Assembly (NCBI RefSeq): GCF_937981445.1
Contig: NZ_CALJON010000003.1
Location: 11,711-75,710, forward strand
Length of the DNA stretch: 64,000 nucleotides
Reading direction: 5' to 3'
From: an uncultured Veillonella sp.
GTDB taxonomy: Bacteria; Bacillota; Negativicutes; Veillonellales; Veillonellaceae
Within the stretch, counting starts at the first letter, position 1, and every line of letters begins with the position of its first letter. Shown one piece after another: positions 36,113 to 45,367 of the stretch. The translations under genes and the position numbers were made by a program. Below the pieces are notes generated by a model. It saw nothing but the letters and a program-made list of their open reading frames with translations. It was not told the DNA's origin and ran no database searches.

Positions 36113-37120
36113 ATGAGTAGAAATCGCCTTAGTCAGTTTATGACGCAAAATGCTATTTATATCGTGCTAGTTGTGCTAGTGGCAGCAATATCTATTTATA
36201 ACACTAATTTTTTATCATTAACTAGTTTTCGCGATATTTTAATTCAGTCATCACCACGTGTTATTATTACCTTGGGATCCGCTATGATTTTAATTACCGC
36301 CGGCTGTGACTTGTCAGCTGGTCGTGTAGTAGGTCTTACCGCCGTTGTTTCGGCTTCTTTGTCTCAGATGCCGACTTATCCGCATCCTTTCTTTGAAACG
36401 GCGCCTGATTTACCAGTTTTATTACCTATTATTATTGCTATTGCGGTAGGTGCTTCAGTAGGCTTAATTTCAGGACTTATTGTGGCCTATTTAAAGATTG
36501 TGCCATTTATTGCAACCTTAGGTACGATGGTTATTACCTATGGTATTTGTTCCTTGTATTTTGATATGCCGCCAAATAATTCGCAACCAGTTGGTGGTTT
36601 GCGCCCTGAATTTACTGTGTTCGGGTCCGGTGCTCTTGACCTTGGATTCATGAGTATTCCTTACATAGTAATTATTGCAGCGATTATTTCTTTAGTTATG
36701 TACATCGTGTACAATAAAACTGTATTGGGTAAGAACATGTTTGCCATTGGTGGCAATCCACAAGCCGCTGTTGTATCAGGTATCAATGTGGCTACTACAT
36801 TAATTTGTATTTATGTAATTGCTGGTGCTCTTTATGGTTTAGGCGGCGTACTTGAAGCAGCGCGTACTGGTGGTGCTACTAATAACTATGGTAATATGTA
36901 TGAATTAGATGCCATCGCGGCAGCCGTAGTGGGTGGCGTATCTGTTACGGGTGGTATCGGTACTGTGCCTGGCATTATTGCAGGGGTACTTATTTTTACA
37001 GTTATTAACTATGGTTTAACCTTCGTTGGTATGGGACCTTATTGGCAGCTCATTATTAAAGGTTTAATCATTGTAATTGCTGTAGCTGTAGACGTACGTA
37101 AGTATTTAGCACGCAAGTAA
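36113..37120 (+). CDS. mglC: Galactose/methyl-galactoside ABC transporter permease
   Basis: CUT2-class inner-membrane permease of 335 residues with about ten hydrophobic helices. The family segment AGCDLSAGRVVGL is near residue 62, and the C-terminal MYELDAIAAAVVGGVSVTGG near 265. It lies 12 bases after mglA with an AGGAGG site and ends the galactose transport operon. Confidence 0.95.
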   Translation: MSRNRLSQFMTQNAIYIVLVVLVAAISIYNTNFLSLTSFRDILIQSSPRVIITLGSAMILITAGCDLSAGRVVGLTAVVSASLSQMPTYPHPFFETAPDLPVLLPIIIAIAVGASVGLISGLIVAYLKIVPFIATLGTMVITYGICSLYFDMPPNNSQPVGGLRPEFTVFGSGALDLGFMSIPYIVIIAAIISLVMYIVYNKTVLGKNMFAIGGNPQAAVVSGINVATTLICIYVIAGALYGLGGVLEAARTGGATNNYGNMYELDAIAAAVVGGVSVTGGIGTVPGIIAGVLIFTVINYGLTFVGMGPYWQLIIKGLIIVIAVAVDVRKYLARK

Positions 37121-37181
37121 TGCATAAGCAGTTAATTAGTGGATAGTAAATACAATTGTAAGAGTCTAAATACTATATAGT

Positions 37182-37280
37182 AGGTAAAATAGTATTTTGT
37201 AGGGTAAAATTGTATTTAGTAAGTAAAATCGTATTGAGTAAGTAAGATAGTATATAGTGAGTAAAATCGTATATAGTAAA
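37182..37280. repeat. 19-20 bp tandem repeat after mglC
   Basis: About five degenerate copies of a unit like AGTAAAATCGTATATAGTA run through 37182-37280 between the mglC stop and its terminator. No gene is seen in 37121-37514. Confidence 0.8.
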
Positions 37281-37290
37281 TAAAATAAAC

Positions 37291-37365
37291 AGCTGAGGCC
37301 TGCGAATCGTCTAGACACATGGATTACATGGTTTAAGACTTCGAAGATAAGCCTCAGCTTTTATA
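37291..37365 (+). terminator. Terminator of the mgl operon
   Basis: AGCTGAGGC (37291-37299) pairs with GCCTCAGCT (37351-37359), with partial pairing inside (CGAA-TCGTCT against AGACTTCG), followed by TTTATATT. Confidence 0.7.
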
Positions 37366-37514
37366 TTGCCAGTCAGATATTTATAAATTATAGTTTTTAT
37401 AGTATTATATATATGAGTATAAATAATAAATAAAGCGTAATAATAAAAGGAACAACATACAAGGAACAATATATAAGAGATAATATAGACGGAATAATAT
37501 AAAAAGGACGATAG

Positions 37515-38846
37515 ATGAAACAAATATATAAGCTAGGAAGAACCGGGCTTATTCTAGGTGTAATAGCCATAGTGGGATTATTGCTTGTAATTGTGCTGAC
37601 GAATATGAAGAGTTTGGCGCAAAATGGTGTGCAATGGAGTGTTCAACTTCATCGATATATGGGGTATGAGTTTTCGCCTCACCATGTGCGACAGTTAGTT
37701 ACCGAGGATATGGCTCATTCAAGAGTGATTATGTGGGATACGCAGGATTTGGTAGTCAACTCATCATTGGAGCTAAGAAAAGTCGGTGACGAGGCGGCGA
37801 GTATAAGGCGTTACGCGGCCATTTCAGAATGTTCTACTCATGATAATAAAACACAATATTTATATAAAGTAGTATTACATGATTTAGAGCCTAACACATC
37901 CTACCAATATAGAGTGGGAGAAGGCTTATATGTATCGGAGTGGTATCCCTTGCAAACGGGACCTGGACAGGATGTACAGTTTTTAGTATTTCCCGACTCA
38001 CGGTCGCACAACTATACGACCTGGCGCAATGTAGCACAGGGGGCGTATAAGCAATTTCCAAAGGCCGATTTCTTTGTGAATTTAGGCAATCTTGTGGATA
38101 ATGGCGAAGCCCATGATCAATGGATGGCTTGGTTTGATGGGGCGGGGCCATTGCTAAAATCTATCCCCTTAGCGCCTATGACGGGTTCACAATAGTATGT
38201 TAGTTTAGATGCCCATAAGCAGGCAGCACATATGTTTAATCATTTATTTGCTTGGCCGAATCAGCAAAGCGATATTGTAAGAGCGCCATTTTACTCTTTT
38301 GATTATGGTGACATTCATTTTGTTGTACTGGATACACAGTTTGAAGCATTACCAACGACCCAGCAAAGCCTTGTTAAAGAAGGACAAGCGCAATGGCTTA
38401 AAGAGGATTTACATAGTACGAAGAAAAAGTGGAAAGTCGTATTTATGCATCATGACAGCTTGGCATATACCAGTGAAGCACTAGGCCAGGTCAGTGAAAA
38501 CTTTAGTAATGTGGGGCGCTTATTTATGCCGATTTTTGAAGAAGGACAAGTCGATTTAGTTTTATCAGGTCATTTAGAAACGTATAGACGGCGTGGCCAT
38601 ATTAAAGAATTTAAGCGCAGTGAAACGGGACCTTATTATATAGTCAGTGGTAAAGCGGGTGATTGGCAAGGGGAAGACTCTTGGGGACCTCATAGACTGG
38701 ATGAATATGTTCTTACTAATAATAAGGAGCCCAATTATTTGGTAGTTACAGAACAGGGGAACACACTTCTCATTAGTGCTTATTTTATGAATGGCACTCA
38801 ATTTGATGCGGTTCGGTTAAATAAAACGTCAAATGCCAATCAGTAA
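37515..38846 (+). pseudogene. Decayed purple-acid-phosphatase-like metallophosphoesterase
   Basis: One frame from ATG 37515 is cut by TAG 38193-38195 and continues to TAA 38846. It aligns along its length with the intact paralogue at 43765-45225: N-terminal membrane anchor, Fn3-like domain (RQLVTEDMAHSRVIMWDTQ), then the phosphoesterase domain. The stop replaces the Glu of GNHE-YYSLD, which here reads GSQ-stop-YVSLD. Other metal-site residues have also changed: GDLVDNGE is GNLVDNGE, and the AHLHMYRRRG His is Glu (GHLETYRRRG). Loss of several catalytic residues besides the stop suggests long-standing decay or an earlier non-catalytic role. Confidence 0.85.
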
Positions 38847-38986
38847 GCTACGAAATAGCATGGCAGAAACCGGTAGGGGATACATTGGTGAAATCCAAAA
38901 CGATGAGATAGGAACGCATAAATAGTGAATTAGTAGCCCATGGATATGACATAGTATACCTAGCATATACGTACAAGGCGGCGTTA

Positions 38987-39874
38987 TTAGCCTCTATAGG
39001 ACTCTAAGAGCTGAAGTAATTCTTGCTTGAATACATTAGCAGCTGATGAGAGCGGCGTATTTTTTCGCCATAAGCAGTACATGTAGGATGGTGCTACATT
39101 TTCGATTGGAATAAAGGTAAGATTGCTAGATATAGTGGTGTTGGCAATTTTATCGAAAGTTAGAGCATAACCTACTTTTTCTTGTACCATAATAATGACA
39201 TTAAATAAGAGATTATAGGTACCCACAATATTTAGCTCCTCTGCTTTGGGACCAAACCAGCTAGGAAAGTCTATAATCATATTTTGTCTTGAACAAATTA
39301 AAGGAAGATCTATTAAATCTTCAAGGCGTAGACTTTTACGGGCGGTTAGGGGATCATCCTTGGGCACGAGGAGGCCCCAGGTGTCAGTGGAGGGTATGAA
39401 AATGCTATCATACTTGGTAGATTCTTGGTAATCCATAATTAGAGCAAAGTCTAAGAGATTTTTCTCCAGTTTTTCTAATACATCTTCTACATTGCCGCTG
39501 TATAGGTGGACTTGAATCTTGGGAGAAATTTTTTGCAAATTGTGAATTGTTTTCGCCACAAAGGAAAACGAGTGGGATTCGGCACTACCCACGTAAATGG
39601 TGCCTTCATATAGGGACGAAAAATCTTTAAATTCGAGCTCAGTTTTATTGACTAAGTCAATAATATCCTGGGCTCTTTTTTGTAGCAAAAAACCAGCTTC
39701 TGTAAGTTCAATATTATAGTTCGTGCGATTGTACAATTTAACGCCTAACTCATCTTCTAGTTCGCGAATTTGTTTTGACATAGTGGGCTGTGTAATATGT
39801 AAATTTTGAGCGGCCCGTGACATATTGTTTTCCCGTGCCATTTCGAGAAAATAGCGAAGTACGCGTAATTCCAT
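38987..39874 (-). CDS. LysR family transcriptional regulator
   Basis: A 295-residue regulator with an N-terminal winged HTH (MELRVLRYFLEMARENNMSR, AAQNLHITQPTMSKQIRELE) and a C-terminal type-2 periplasmic-binding-protein-like sensor domain. It is divergent from an MFS transporter across a 240-base AT-rich intergenic region, the classic LysR arrangement. It likely controls the transporter and perhaps the secreted hydrolase after it. Effector unknown. Confidence 0.93.
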   Translation of the reverse strand: MELRVLRYFLEMARENNMSRAAQNLHITQPTMSKQIRELEDELGVKLYNRTNYNIELTEAGFLLQKRAQDIIDLVNKTELEFKDFSSLYEGTIYVGSAESHSFSFVAKTIHNLQKISPKIQVHLYSGNVEDVLEKLEKNLLDFALIMDYQESTKYDSIFIPSTDTWGLLVPKDDPLTARKSLRLEDLIDLPLICSRQNMIIDFPSWFGPKAEELNIVGTYNLLFNVIIMVQEKVGYALTFDKIANTTISSNLTFIPIENVAPSYMYCLWRKNTPLSSAANVFKQELLQLLESYRG

Positions 39875-40115
39875 AAGATATCCTTTCTATGAATGGGAGT
39901 ACTAGCTGTAGTGATTTTACTGTTAATGCTGTGTGGTATGTACTCCTAATACTATATGCCTTTTACCTGTATTATACGGCACGAATCTCATACACATCAA
40001 GATATAGATGAAAAGAATATCTGGATATAATATATAAATAATTGTTATATTTAATGATTTGAATATAATAAAGATATTGAAAGCGTTGATGAAAAGGAGA
40101 GGCGGGATACAAAGT

Positions 40116-41345
40116 ATGGATACGTCAACTAAAATGGTTGGTATATTAGCAGTTGGTGTATTTGGCATATTGAATACAGAAATGGGAATTATTGGCGTGC
40201 TACCATATATAGCAGAAAGCTATGATGTTTCATTAGTCATGGCAGCTAGTTTATTAAGTGTATTTGCTTTAGGGGTAGCCTTATCAGGGCCTACTATGCC
40301 ACTGCTATTGTCTAAAATAGCTAGAAAGCCTTTAATGTTGTTAGTATTAGGAATTTTTACAATTACTAGCATAATAGCAGCTTGGGCACCGTCCTTTGAA
40401 GTGTTATTGATAGCCCGTTTAGTGCCGGCCTTGCTCCATCCAGTCTATTGTGCCATGGCCTTTGCCTTGGCAGCTTCGTCTGTAAAAAAAGGCGATGGAC
40501 CTAAAGCAGTGGCTAAAATAAACATGGGCGTTGCCGCAGGTATGGTTGTAGGCGTACCGATTAGTAATTTTTTAGCAGCGCAATGGGGTCTATCTTTTGC
40601 CTTTTTGTTTGCTGCTTTAGTAACAGCCATCGTGTTTGTGCTCACTATTTGGCAAATACCAAATGACTTGCCAGTAGAGGCTATTTCTTATGGTGACCAA
40701 CTTAAGGTGCTAAAAAAGGTCAATGTATGGTTAGCCATTATATTTGTAATGGCTCTAAATGGCTCTATTTATGGCGTATATAATTATTTCGTTGAGTATG
40801 CGACTACGGTCATGGGTTTTAATGCATCTTTAGTAAGTGCCGTTCTACTTGTATATGGTGCACTTAATATTGTAGGTAGCTTTATGGCGGGACACTTACT
40901 CAGTAAATTTGCGCTAAAAACAATTCAGGCCACCCTTGTTATATTAGTGGCTTTATATGCTGTGTTTATTGCTATTAGTCAAAGCCCTTCACAGGGGGAT
41001 GTTAATGGTTTATCTCAAGTCATAACTTTAGGTATTGGCGTAGCATTAGTTGTTATTTGGGGCGTATTAGCTGGCTTATCTGCTAATATTACACAGTACT
41101 GGATCACCACTGCCGCGTATGAAGCATTAAACTTTGCCAATGGGCTATTTTTAACGGCTGCTAATGTAGGTGTTATTGTAGGCACGACCTTGTGTGGTGT
41201 CATTATTAATGCGTGGGGCCTTGAACGAACTATGTATGGTGGCATTATTATGCTAGCGGTCGCTATGGTAGTAGGCAGCATACAGCTTTTGTATGAGCGA
41301 CATGTAATGAATGGAATACAAGTTCCTGTGTCCACAAAAAGTTAA
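40116..41345 (+). CDS. MFS transporter (AraJ/YdhP-like efflux family)
   Basis: A 409-residue, 12-helix major facilitator protein. The N-terminal half starts VGILAVGVFGILNTEMGIIG and contains the family loop RLVPALLHPVYCAMAF near helices 4-5. The sequence resembles the arabinose/chloramphenicol-type DHA12 efflux group. ATG 40116 is preferred (first helix close to the start); the frame is open to 40059 and an ATG at 40092 is also possible. Divergent from the LysR gene. Substrate unknown. Confidence 0.87.
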   Translation: MDTSTKMVGILAVGVFGILNTEMGIIGVLPYIAESYDVSLVMAASLLSVFALGVALSGPTMPLLLSKIARKPLMLLVLGIFTITSIIAAWAPSFEVLLIARLVPALLHPVYCAMAFALAASSVKKGDGPKAVAKINMGVAAGMVVGVPISNFLAAQWGLSFAFLFAALVTAIVFVLTIWQIPNDLPVEAISYGDQLKVLKKVNVWLAIIFVMALNGSIYGVYNYFVEYATTVMGFNASLVSAVLLVYGALNIVGSFMAGHLLSKFALKTIQATLVILVALYAVFIAISQSPSQGDVNGLSQVITLGIGVALVVIWGVLAGLSANITQYWITTAAYEALNFANGLFLTAANVGVIVGTTLCGVIINAWGLERTMYGGIIMLAVAMVVGSIQLLYERHVMNGIQVPVSTKS

Positions 41346-41427
41346 TAGGTGCATGCTAAATTGCATGTATATATAAAAATTATATTAATTAAACTATTAT
41401 AAATATTGTAGTTGAAGGAGAGATAAT

Positions 41428-42672
41428 ATGAAACAGAATGTATCAAAACGAATGATGAAAAAAGCCTTAGCATTAGCGGCAGTAGCTGCTTTATATGGAG
41501 CGGGCAGTTTTGCTAATGTACATGCTGCTGATGCGGCAATTCCAGCCTTTGTGCCAGTAGCAAGCAATGCAGCTCATGTAGCGGAAGCACAGAAAACTGT
41601 AGTGCCTACTACGAATGCACAGGATAAAATTAATTCCCCAATGAATAAACCAGAAGATTTGAAATTAACGCAGAGCTGGGATAAAGTATTCCCTAAGAGT
41701 GATAAAGTAGATCATAAAAAAGTAACATTTGTAAATCGTTATGGCATTACATTAGCTGGCGATTTATATATTCCTAAAAATGCAGAAGGCAAATTGGCAG
41801 CTATTGCTGTAAGTGGCCCATTTGGTGCTGTTAAGGAGCAGGTATCTGGTTTATATGCTCAAACATTAGCGGAACAAGGATTTATTACAGTAGCCTTTGA
41901 CCCTTCTTATACTGGTGAAAGTGGTGGCGAACCACGCAATATGGCATCTCCTGATATTAATACAGAAGATTTCAGTGCCGCTATTGACTTCCTAGGCTCT
42001 TTAGAACAAGTTGACCGCGACAATATTGGTCTTATGGGCATTTGTGGTTTCGGTGGCATGGCTCTTTCTGATGCGGCTATGGATAAACGTGTTAAAGCAG
42101 TAGCTACCTCCGTTTTATATGATATGTCCCGCTCCATTGGTTATGCATTAAACGACTCTTATACACCAGCTGATCGCGAAAAAGTATTACAATACTTAGC
42201 AGATAAACGCTGGGACATGGTGGATCGTGGTACAACAGCACCAGGCTACCATGAAGTACCTGTTGTTAACGGAGAAGTTGTAACTTTAGAAGATGGTCAT
42301 TTATTGCCTGAAGTAGCACCAGCTAATATGGATCCAGTAGGAAAGCAGTTCTTTGACTACTATCGTACTGAACGCGGCTATCATCCACGTTCTATTAACT
42401 CCACAACTGCTTGGGTAGACATCATGCCTTATGGTTTCATGAACTTTAGAATGGATGCTCATTTAGATGAAATCGCTCCACGTCCTGTACTTATGGTAAC
42501 AGGCTCTGATGCACATTCTCGTTACATGTCCGAAGATGTAATGAAGAAATTAGTTGGTGATAATAAAGAAATCATTATCGTACCAGGTGCTAATCACGTA
42601 GATTTCTATGACAAAACTGATGTAATACCATTCCAAGCAATTACAGAATTCTTCCACAAAAATTTAAAATAG
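41428..42672 (+). CDS. Secreted alpha/beta hydrolase with Cys at the nucleophile position
   Basis: A 414-residue alpha/beta-hydrolase of the YcjY/S15-like group. A signal peptide (about 1-34, ending NVHAADA) indicates export. After a Thr/Ala-rich linker the fold begins VTFVNRYGITLAGDLYIP. The nucleophile elbow reads LMGICGFGGMALSDAA, so a Cys stands where most relatives have Ser, as in dienelactone hydrolases. The acid and His are probably in VTGSDAHSRY and PGANHVDFYDK. AAGGAGAG precedes the ATG. It follows the MFS gene by 82 bases and may share LysR control. Substrate unknown. Confidence 0.85.
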   Translation: MKQNVSKRMMKKALALAAVAALYGAGSFANVHAADAAIPAFVPVASNAAHVAEAQKTVVPTTNAQDKINSPMNKPEDLKLTQSWDKVFPKSDKVDHKKVTFVNRYGITLAGDLYIPKNAEGKLAAIAVSGPFGAVKEQVSGLYAQTLAEQGFITVAFDPSYTGESGGEPRNMASPDINTEDFSAAIDFLGSLEQVDRDNIGLMGICGFGGMALSDAAMDKRVKAVATSVLYDMSRSIGYALNDSYTPADREKVLQYLADKRWDMVDRGTTAPGYHEVPVVNGEVVTLEDGHLLPEVAPANMDPVGKQFFDYYRTERGYHPRSINSTTAWVDIMPYGFMNFRMDAHLDEIAPRPVLMVTGSDAHSRYMSEDVMKKLVGDNKEIIIVPGANHVDFYDKTDVIPFQAITEFFHKNLK

Positions 42673-42698
42673 AATCTATCATTTAAAATAGAATCTAT
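42662..42698. repeat. 19-bp tandem duplication that includes a stop codon
   Basis: ATTTAAAATAGAATCTAT occurs at 42662 and again at 42681. The first copy contains the last codons and the TAG stop of the hydrolase gene. Confidence 0.85.
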
Positions 42699-42763
42699 GG
42701 TGTGAAAGTATGTAAAGAGTTTGTATATACAATTCGTTTTATTACTTTCTTAGGCCTGTGTTT

Positions 42764-42800
42764 TAAAGGAGCTGCATTAGCGGCTCCTTTAGCATTTTTA
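42764..42800 (+). terminator. Terminator after the hydrolase
   Basis: TAAAGGAGC pairs with GCTCCTTTA around a ten-base loop, followed by GCATTTTTAT. Confidence 0.75.
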
Positions 42801-42860
42801 TAGATTTTTATAGATTTTTATAGGAGTTATATAGGAGTTATACTTTCGGAGGTAATATGT

Positions 42861-43437
42861 ATGTTTTTTAGAAAACAGCCTTTGTTTATTTATATTGCTT
42901 GCTTGTTCTTGATTTTAGGGTTAAGTGGCTGTAGTACGACTAAGAGTAATGCCGAATCAGAACAAATGAGTCAAGTCCGTACGGTGCAGGCTGGTGATGA
43001 AACTAAAGGGGTGGCAGTTAGTCAGGACGGAGCAGAGAACGAATCCTCAAAGAGCTTTAAGGAGGAACGTATACACATTACAATTAATGGACAGCTTTAT
43101 ATATTACAACTAGCTCGCACAGAAGCAGCGGCAGCATTTAAAGCTAATTTGCCAAGAACTCTTACCATGAAAGACGTAAATAGTAATGAAAAATATGCAG
43201 AGATTTCTGAATCCTTACCAACGCAAGCTAACGTAGCAGGCCATATTGTGCCTGGTCAGGTAAAGTTATGGGGCAAAAATGGCATCGTTATTTTCTATAA
43301 AGAGTTTGATAGCTCGTATTCGTATAGAGTTTGATAGCTCGTATTCGTATACAGATTTAGGTTATATCGAAGGTCCTGTAGACTGGGAGGCCTTAAGTCA
43401 ACAAGGAGATATAGAAGTAGTATTTTTCACTCCCTAA
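42861..43437 (+). pseudogene. Cyclophilin-like-fold lipoprotein disrupted by a 25-bp tandem duplication
   Basis: The gene starts at ATG 42861 after GGAGGT. It has a lipoprotein signal (LSGC at about residue 24), a polar linker, then a cyclophilin-like domain (ITINGQLYILQLARTEAAAA, FKANLPRTLTMKDVN, VPGQVKLWGKNGIVIFYKEF). As it stands the frame ends at TGA 43334. A 25-bp segment is present twice in tandem (43301-43325 and 43326-43350). Removing one copy restores the frame to TAA 43435-43437 and adds the family's closing part (DLGYIEGPVDWEALSQQGDI, EVVFFTP), giving 183 residues. Relatives are small exported proteins of unclear role. The duplication is perfect, hence recent or reversible. Confidence 0.87.
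43301..43350 (+). repeat. Perfect 25-bp tandem duplication inside the cyclophilin-like gene
   Basis: Two identical 25-bp copies lie head to tail, at 43301-43325 and 43326-43350. Since 25 is not a multiple of three, the second copy shifts the reading frame and brings a TGA into phase. Confidence 0.97.
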
Positions 43438-43579
43438 GCTTTTTTAGTTCTTTGGGATATTTGCCTTTAAATTCTTTAAGTTCTTTGGGCGCTTCGAATT
43501 CCTTTAAATTCTTTCAGCTCTTTAAGTCGTTTACGTCCTTTGCGAGTCGATTTAAATTGCGAATTGTATAAGTAGTGGC

Positions 43580-43610
43580 TTGACTTAAAGTTAACTTTAA
43601 GTTTTATAAT
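43580..43610 (+). promoter_or_regulatory. Promoter with a 20-bp perfect palindrome, upstream of the phosphatase gene
   Basis: TTGACT (43580-43585) and TATAAT (43605-43610) are 19 bases apart. ACTTAAAGTTAACTTTAAGT at 43583-43602 is a perfect 20-base palindrome filling the spacer, a likely operator. The gap 43438-43764 otherwise holds TTTAAATTCTTTAAGTTCTTTGG-like pyrimidine-rich degenerate repeats and no gene. Confidence 0.6.
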
Positions 43611-43764
43611 TAAAACATAGAGAGATATAGATATTTTGTAATTGAAATTTAGTTATAGCCTTCTATTGATGTATAGGTAGAGGTATTTACCTATAAGTAA
43701 TGCACGGCGTAGCGTAGGTTATAAAATAGCATAGAGTTAATTTTGAGAAAGGAGTCAGACTGTA

Positions 43765-45225
43765 TTGAAACAAAGCAAGTCAAAATTTATTTGGGGTGGT
43801 ATATTAGCTGTTATTGTGGTGCTTACTGTAGCTGTAATAGCTACGCCTTGGGGGCGCGCCTTAGCTCATTATGTAGTCCGTGAAGGGCGCAGTGCCGTGG
43901 TATCCACTGTGCCAAGTGCGGGCCTAACCCCTAAGTATATACGTCAGTTAGTTACGCCTGATATGAGTACATCCCGTATTATTATGTGGGAAACGGAAAA
44001 GCCACAAGAAGATCCTGTAGTGCTATACAAAGAGAAAGGCGCTGCTGATACGACGATTATTACTGTGCCGGCTACGATGGATACTTTTACAGAGGATGGT
44101 GTGACTCGGTATATTTATCGCGCTCATATAAAAGATTTAACCCCTAATAAGGAATACGCCTATCGCGTAGGGCCTAATATGGTGGGACCAGACTGGAGTG
44201 AGCTCAATACGCGTGTGAATGGTGAGTTTACAGCCTTAGTATTTCCTGATTCGCAATCCTCAGATTATAGGGGCTGGAAAGAGTTAGTAAAAACAGCTTA
44301 TGCGCAATATCCTGAAGCTGCATTTTACGTTAATATGGGCGATTTAGTAGATAATGGAGAATCTGCTTACCAATGGGACTCTTGGTTTGATGCCGTAGAA
44401 CCTATGGCGGCAAGAATTCCATTGGCTGCTGTTATGGGCAATCATGAATACTATTCCTTGGATTGGAAAGTGAAGACACCGAATGCATTTGATCATTTTT
44501 TCCGCTATGACTCGCCTATATTGGGAGACGGTACGTCTTCAGTGACAGCTAATGGCACTTCAGGGGGGCGCCTTACAGATAATAGCGGTGTGAGCCAGGA
44601 TACGGCGACTCGTAGTAATACGTCTTTAGCGGGCGTGGTGCTTACAGAAGAGCAGCAAGTGGCTAGCAATATGTCGCGCCGGGCGTATTATTCATATGAT
44701 TATGGCGATGTTCATTTTGTTGTTTTGAACACACAATTTAATGAAATGGATGAAGCCTATCGCGACGCCGTAATGAATGAAGAATTAGCTTGGCTAAGAT
44801 CTGATCTAGCTGCCACAACTAAGCCTTGGAAGGTTGTGTTAATGCATAAGGATACCTTCCGTTATCCATACACCAAAAATCCTAATATTGAGCCTGGGTT
44901 TAATGAACTAGCCCATATGTTTATGCCTATATTTGACGAATATAAAGTGGATTTAGTGTTATCGGCTCATCTTCATATGTATCGTCGTCGTGGTCATGTA
45001 GAAGATTTTAAACGAAGTGAAACGGGTCCCTCCTATGTGTTGACCGGTGTGGCAGGGGATGTAAAATATGCGAATATTTGGCTATCGCATCCATTCGATG
45101 AATATGTGTCCCCTTATGTAGATGGTGATAACTATTTAGTACTTGAACGAAAAGGGGCTGATTTAACCGTCAAAGCCTATTTACAAGATGGTACCTTGTT
45201 TGATGAAATGACTCTTTCAAAATAG
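43765..45225 (+). CDS. Membrane-anchored purple-acid-phosphatase-like metallophosphoesterase
   Basis: A 486-residue protein; TTG 43765 follows AAAGGAG and there is no better start. One N-terminal membrane helix (about 8-30) leaves the rest outside the cytoplasm. An Fn3-like N-terminal domain (RQLVTPDMSTSRIIMWETE to NKEYAYRVG) precedes a calcineurin-like phosphoesterase. Its metal motifs are FPDSQSSDY, NMGDLVDNGE, VMGNHEYY, VLMHKDTF and LSAHLHMYRRRG, all intact here but damaged in the paralogue at 37515. A Ser/Thr/Gly-rich insert sits at about residues 255-305. It probably hydrolyses phosphomonoesters or diesters at the cell envelope; substrate not determinable. Confidence 0.87.
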   Translation: MKQSKSKFIWGGILAVIVVLTVAVIATPWGRALAHYVVREGRSAVVSTVPSAGLTPKYIRQLVTPDMSTSRIIMWETEKPQEDPVVLYKEKGAADTTIITVPATMDTFTEDGVTRYIYRAHIKDLTPNKEYAYRVGPNMVGPDWSELNTRVNGEFTALVFPDSQSSDYRGWKELVKTAYAQYPEAAFYVNMGDLVDNGESAYQWDSWFDAVEPMAARIPLAAVMGNHEYYSLDWKVKTPNAFDHFFRYDSPILGDGTSSVTANGTSGGRLTDNSGVSQDTATRSNTSLAGVVLTEEQQVASNMSRRAYYSYDYGDVHFVVLNTQFNEMDEAYRDAVMNEELAWLRSDLAATTKPWKVVLMHKDTFRYPYTKNPNIEPGFNELAHMFMPIFDEYKVDLVLSAHLHMYRRRGHVEDFKRSETGPSYVLTGVAGDVKYANIWLSHPFDEYVSPYVDGDNYLVLERKGADLTVKAYLQDGTLFDEMTLSK

Positions 45226-45367
45226 ATTGTATGTATCTAAAAAACTCATGAATGATAATATGAAGAGATATAACAAGTGCCCCTTTAATCTAAACGCCTT
45301 AAATGATATAATTTAATCGTAAAGGCCTTGTTAGAAAAGGCGATTCACTATCTAGGAGGATGATATT

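Noticed and set aside
43301..43350. The 25-bp duplication as an attachment site or insertion-element footprint
   Set aside because: The copies are exactly adjacent with nothing inserted between, which fits replication slippage or unequal crossing-over, not a transposon target duplication.
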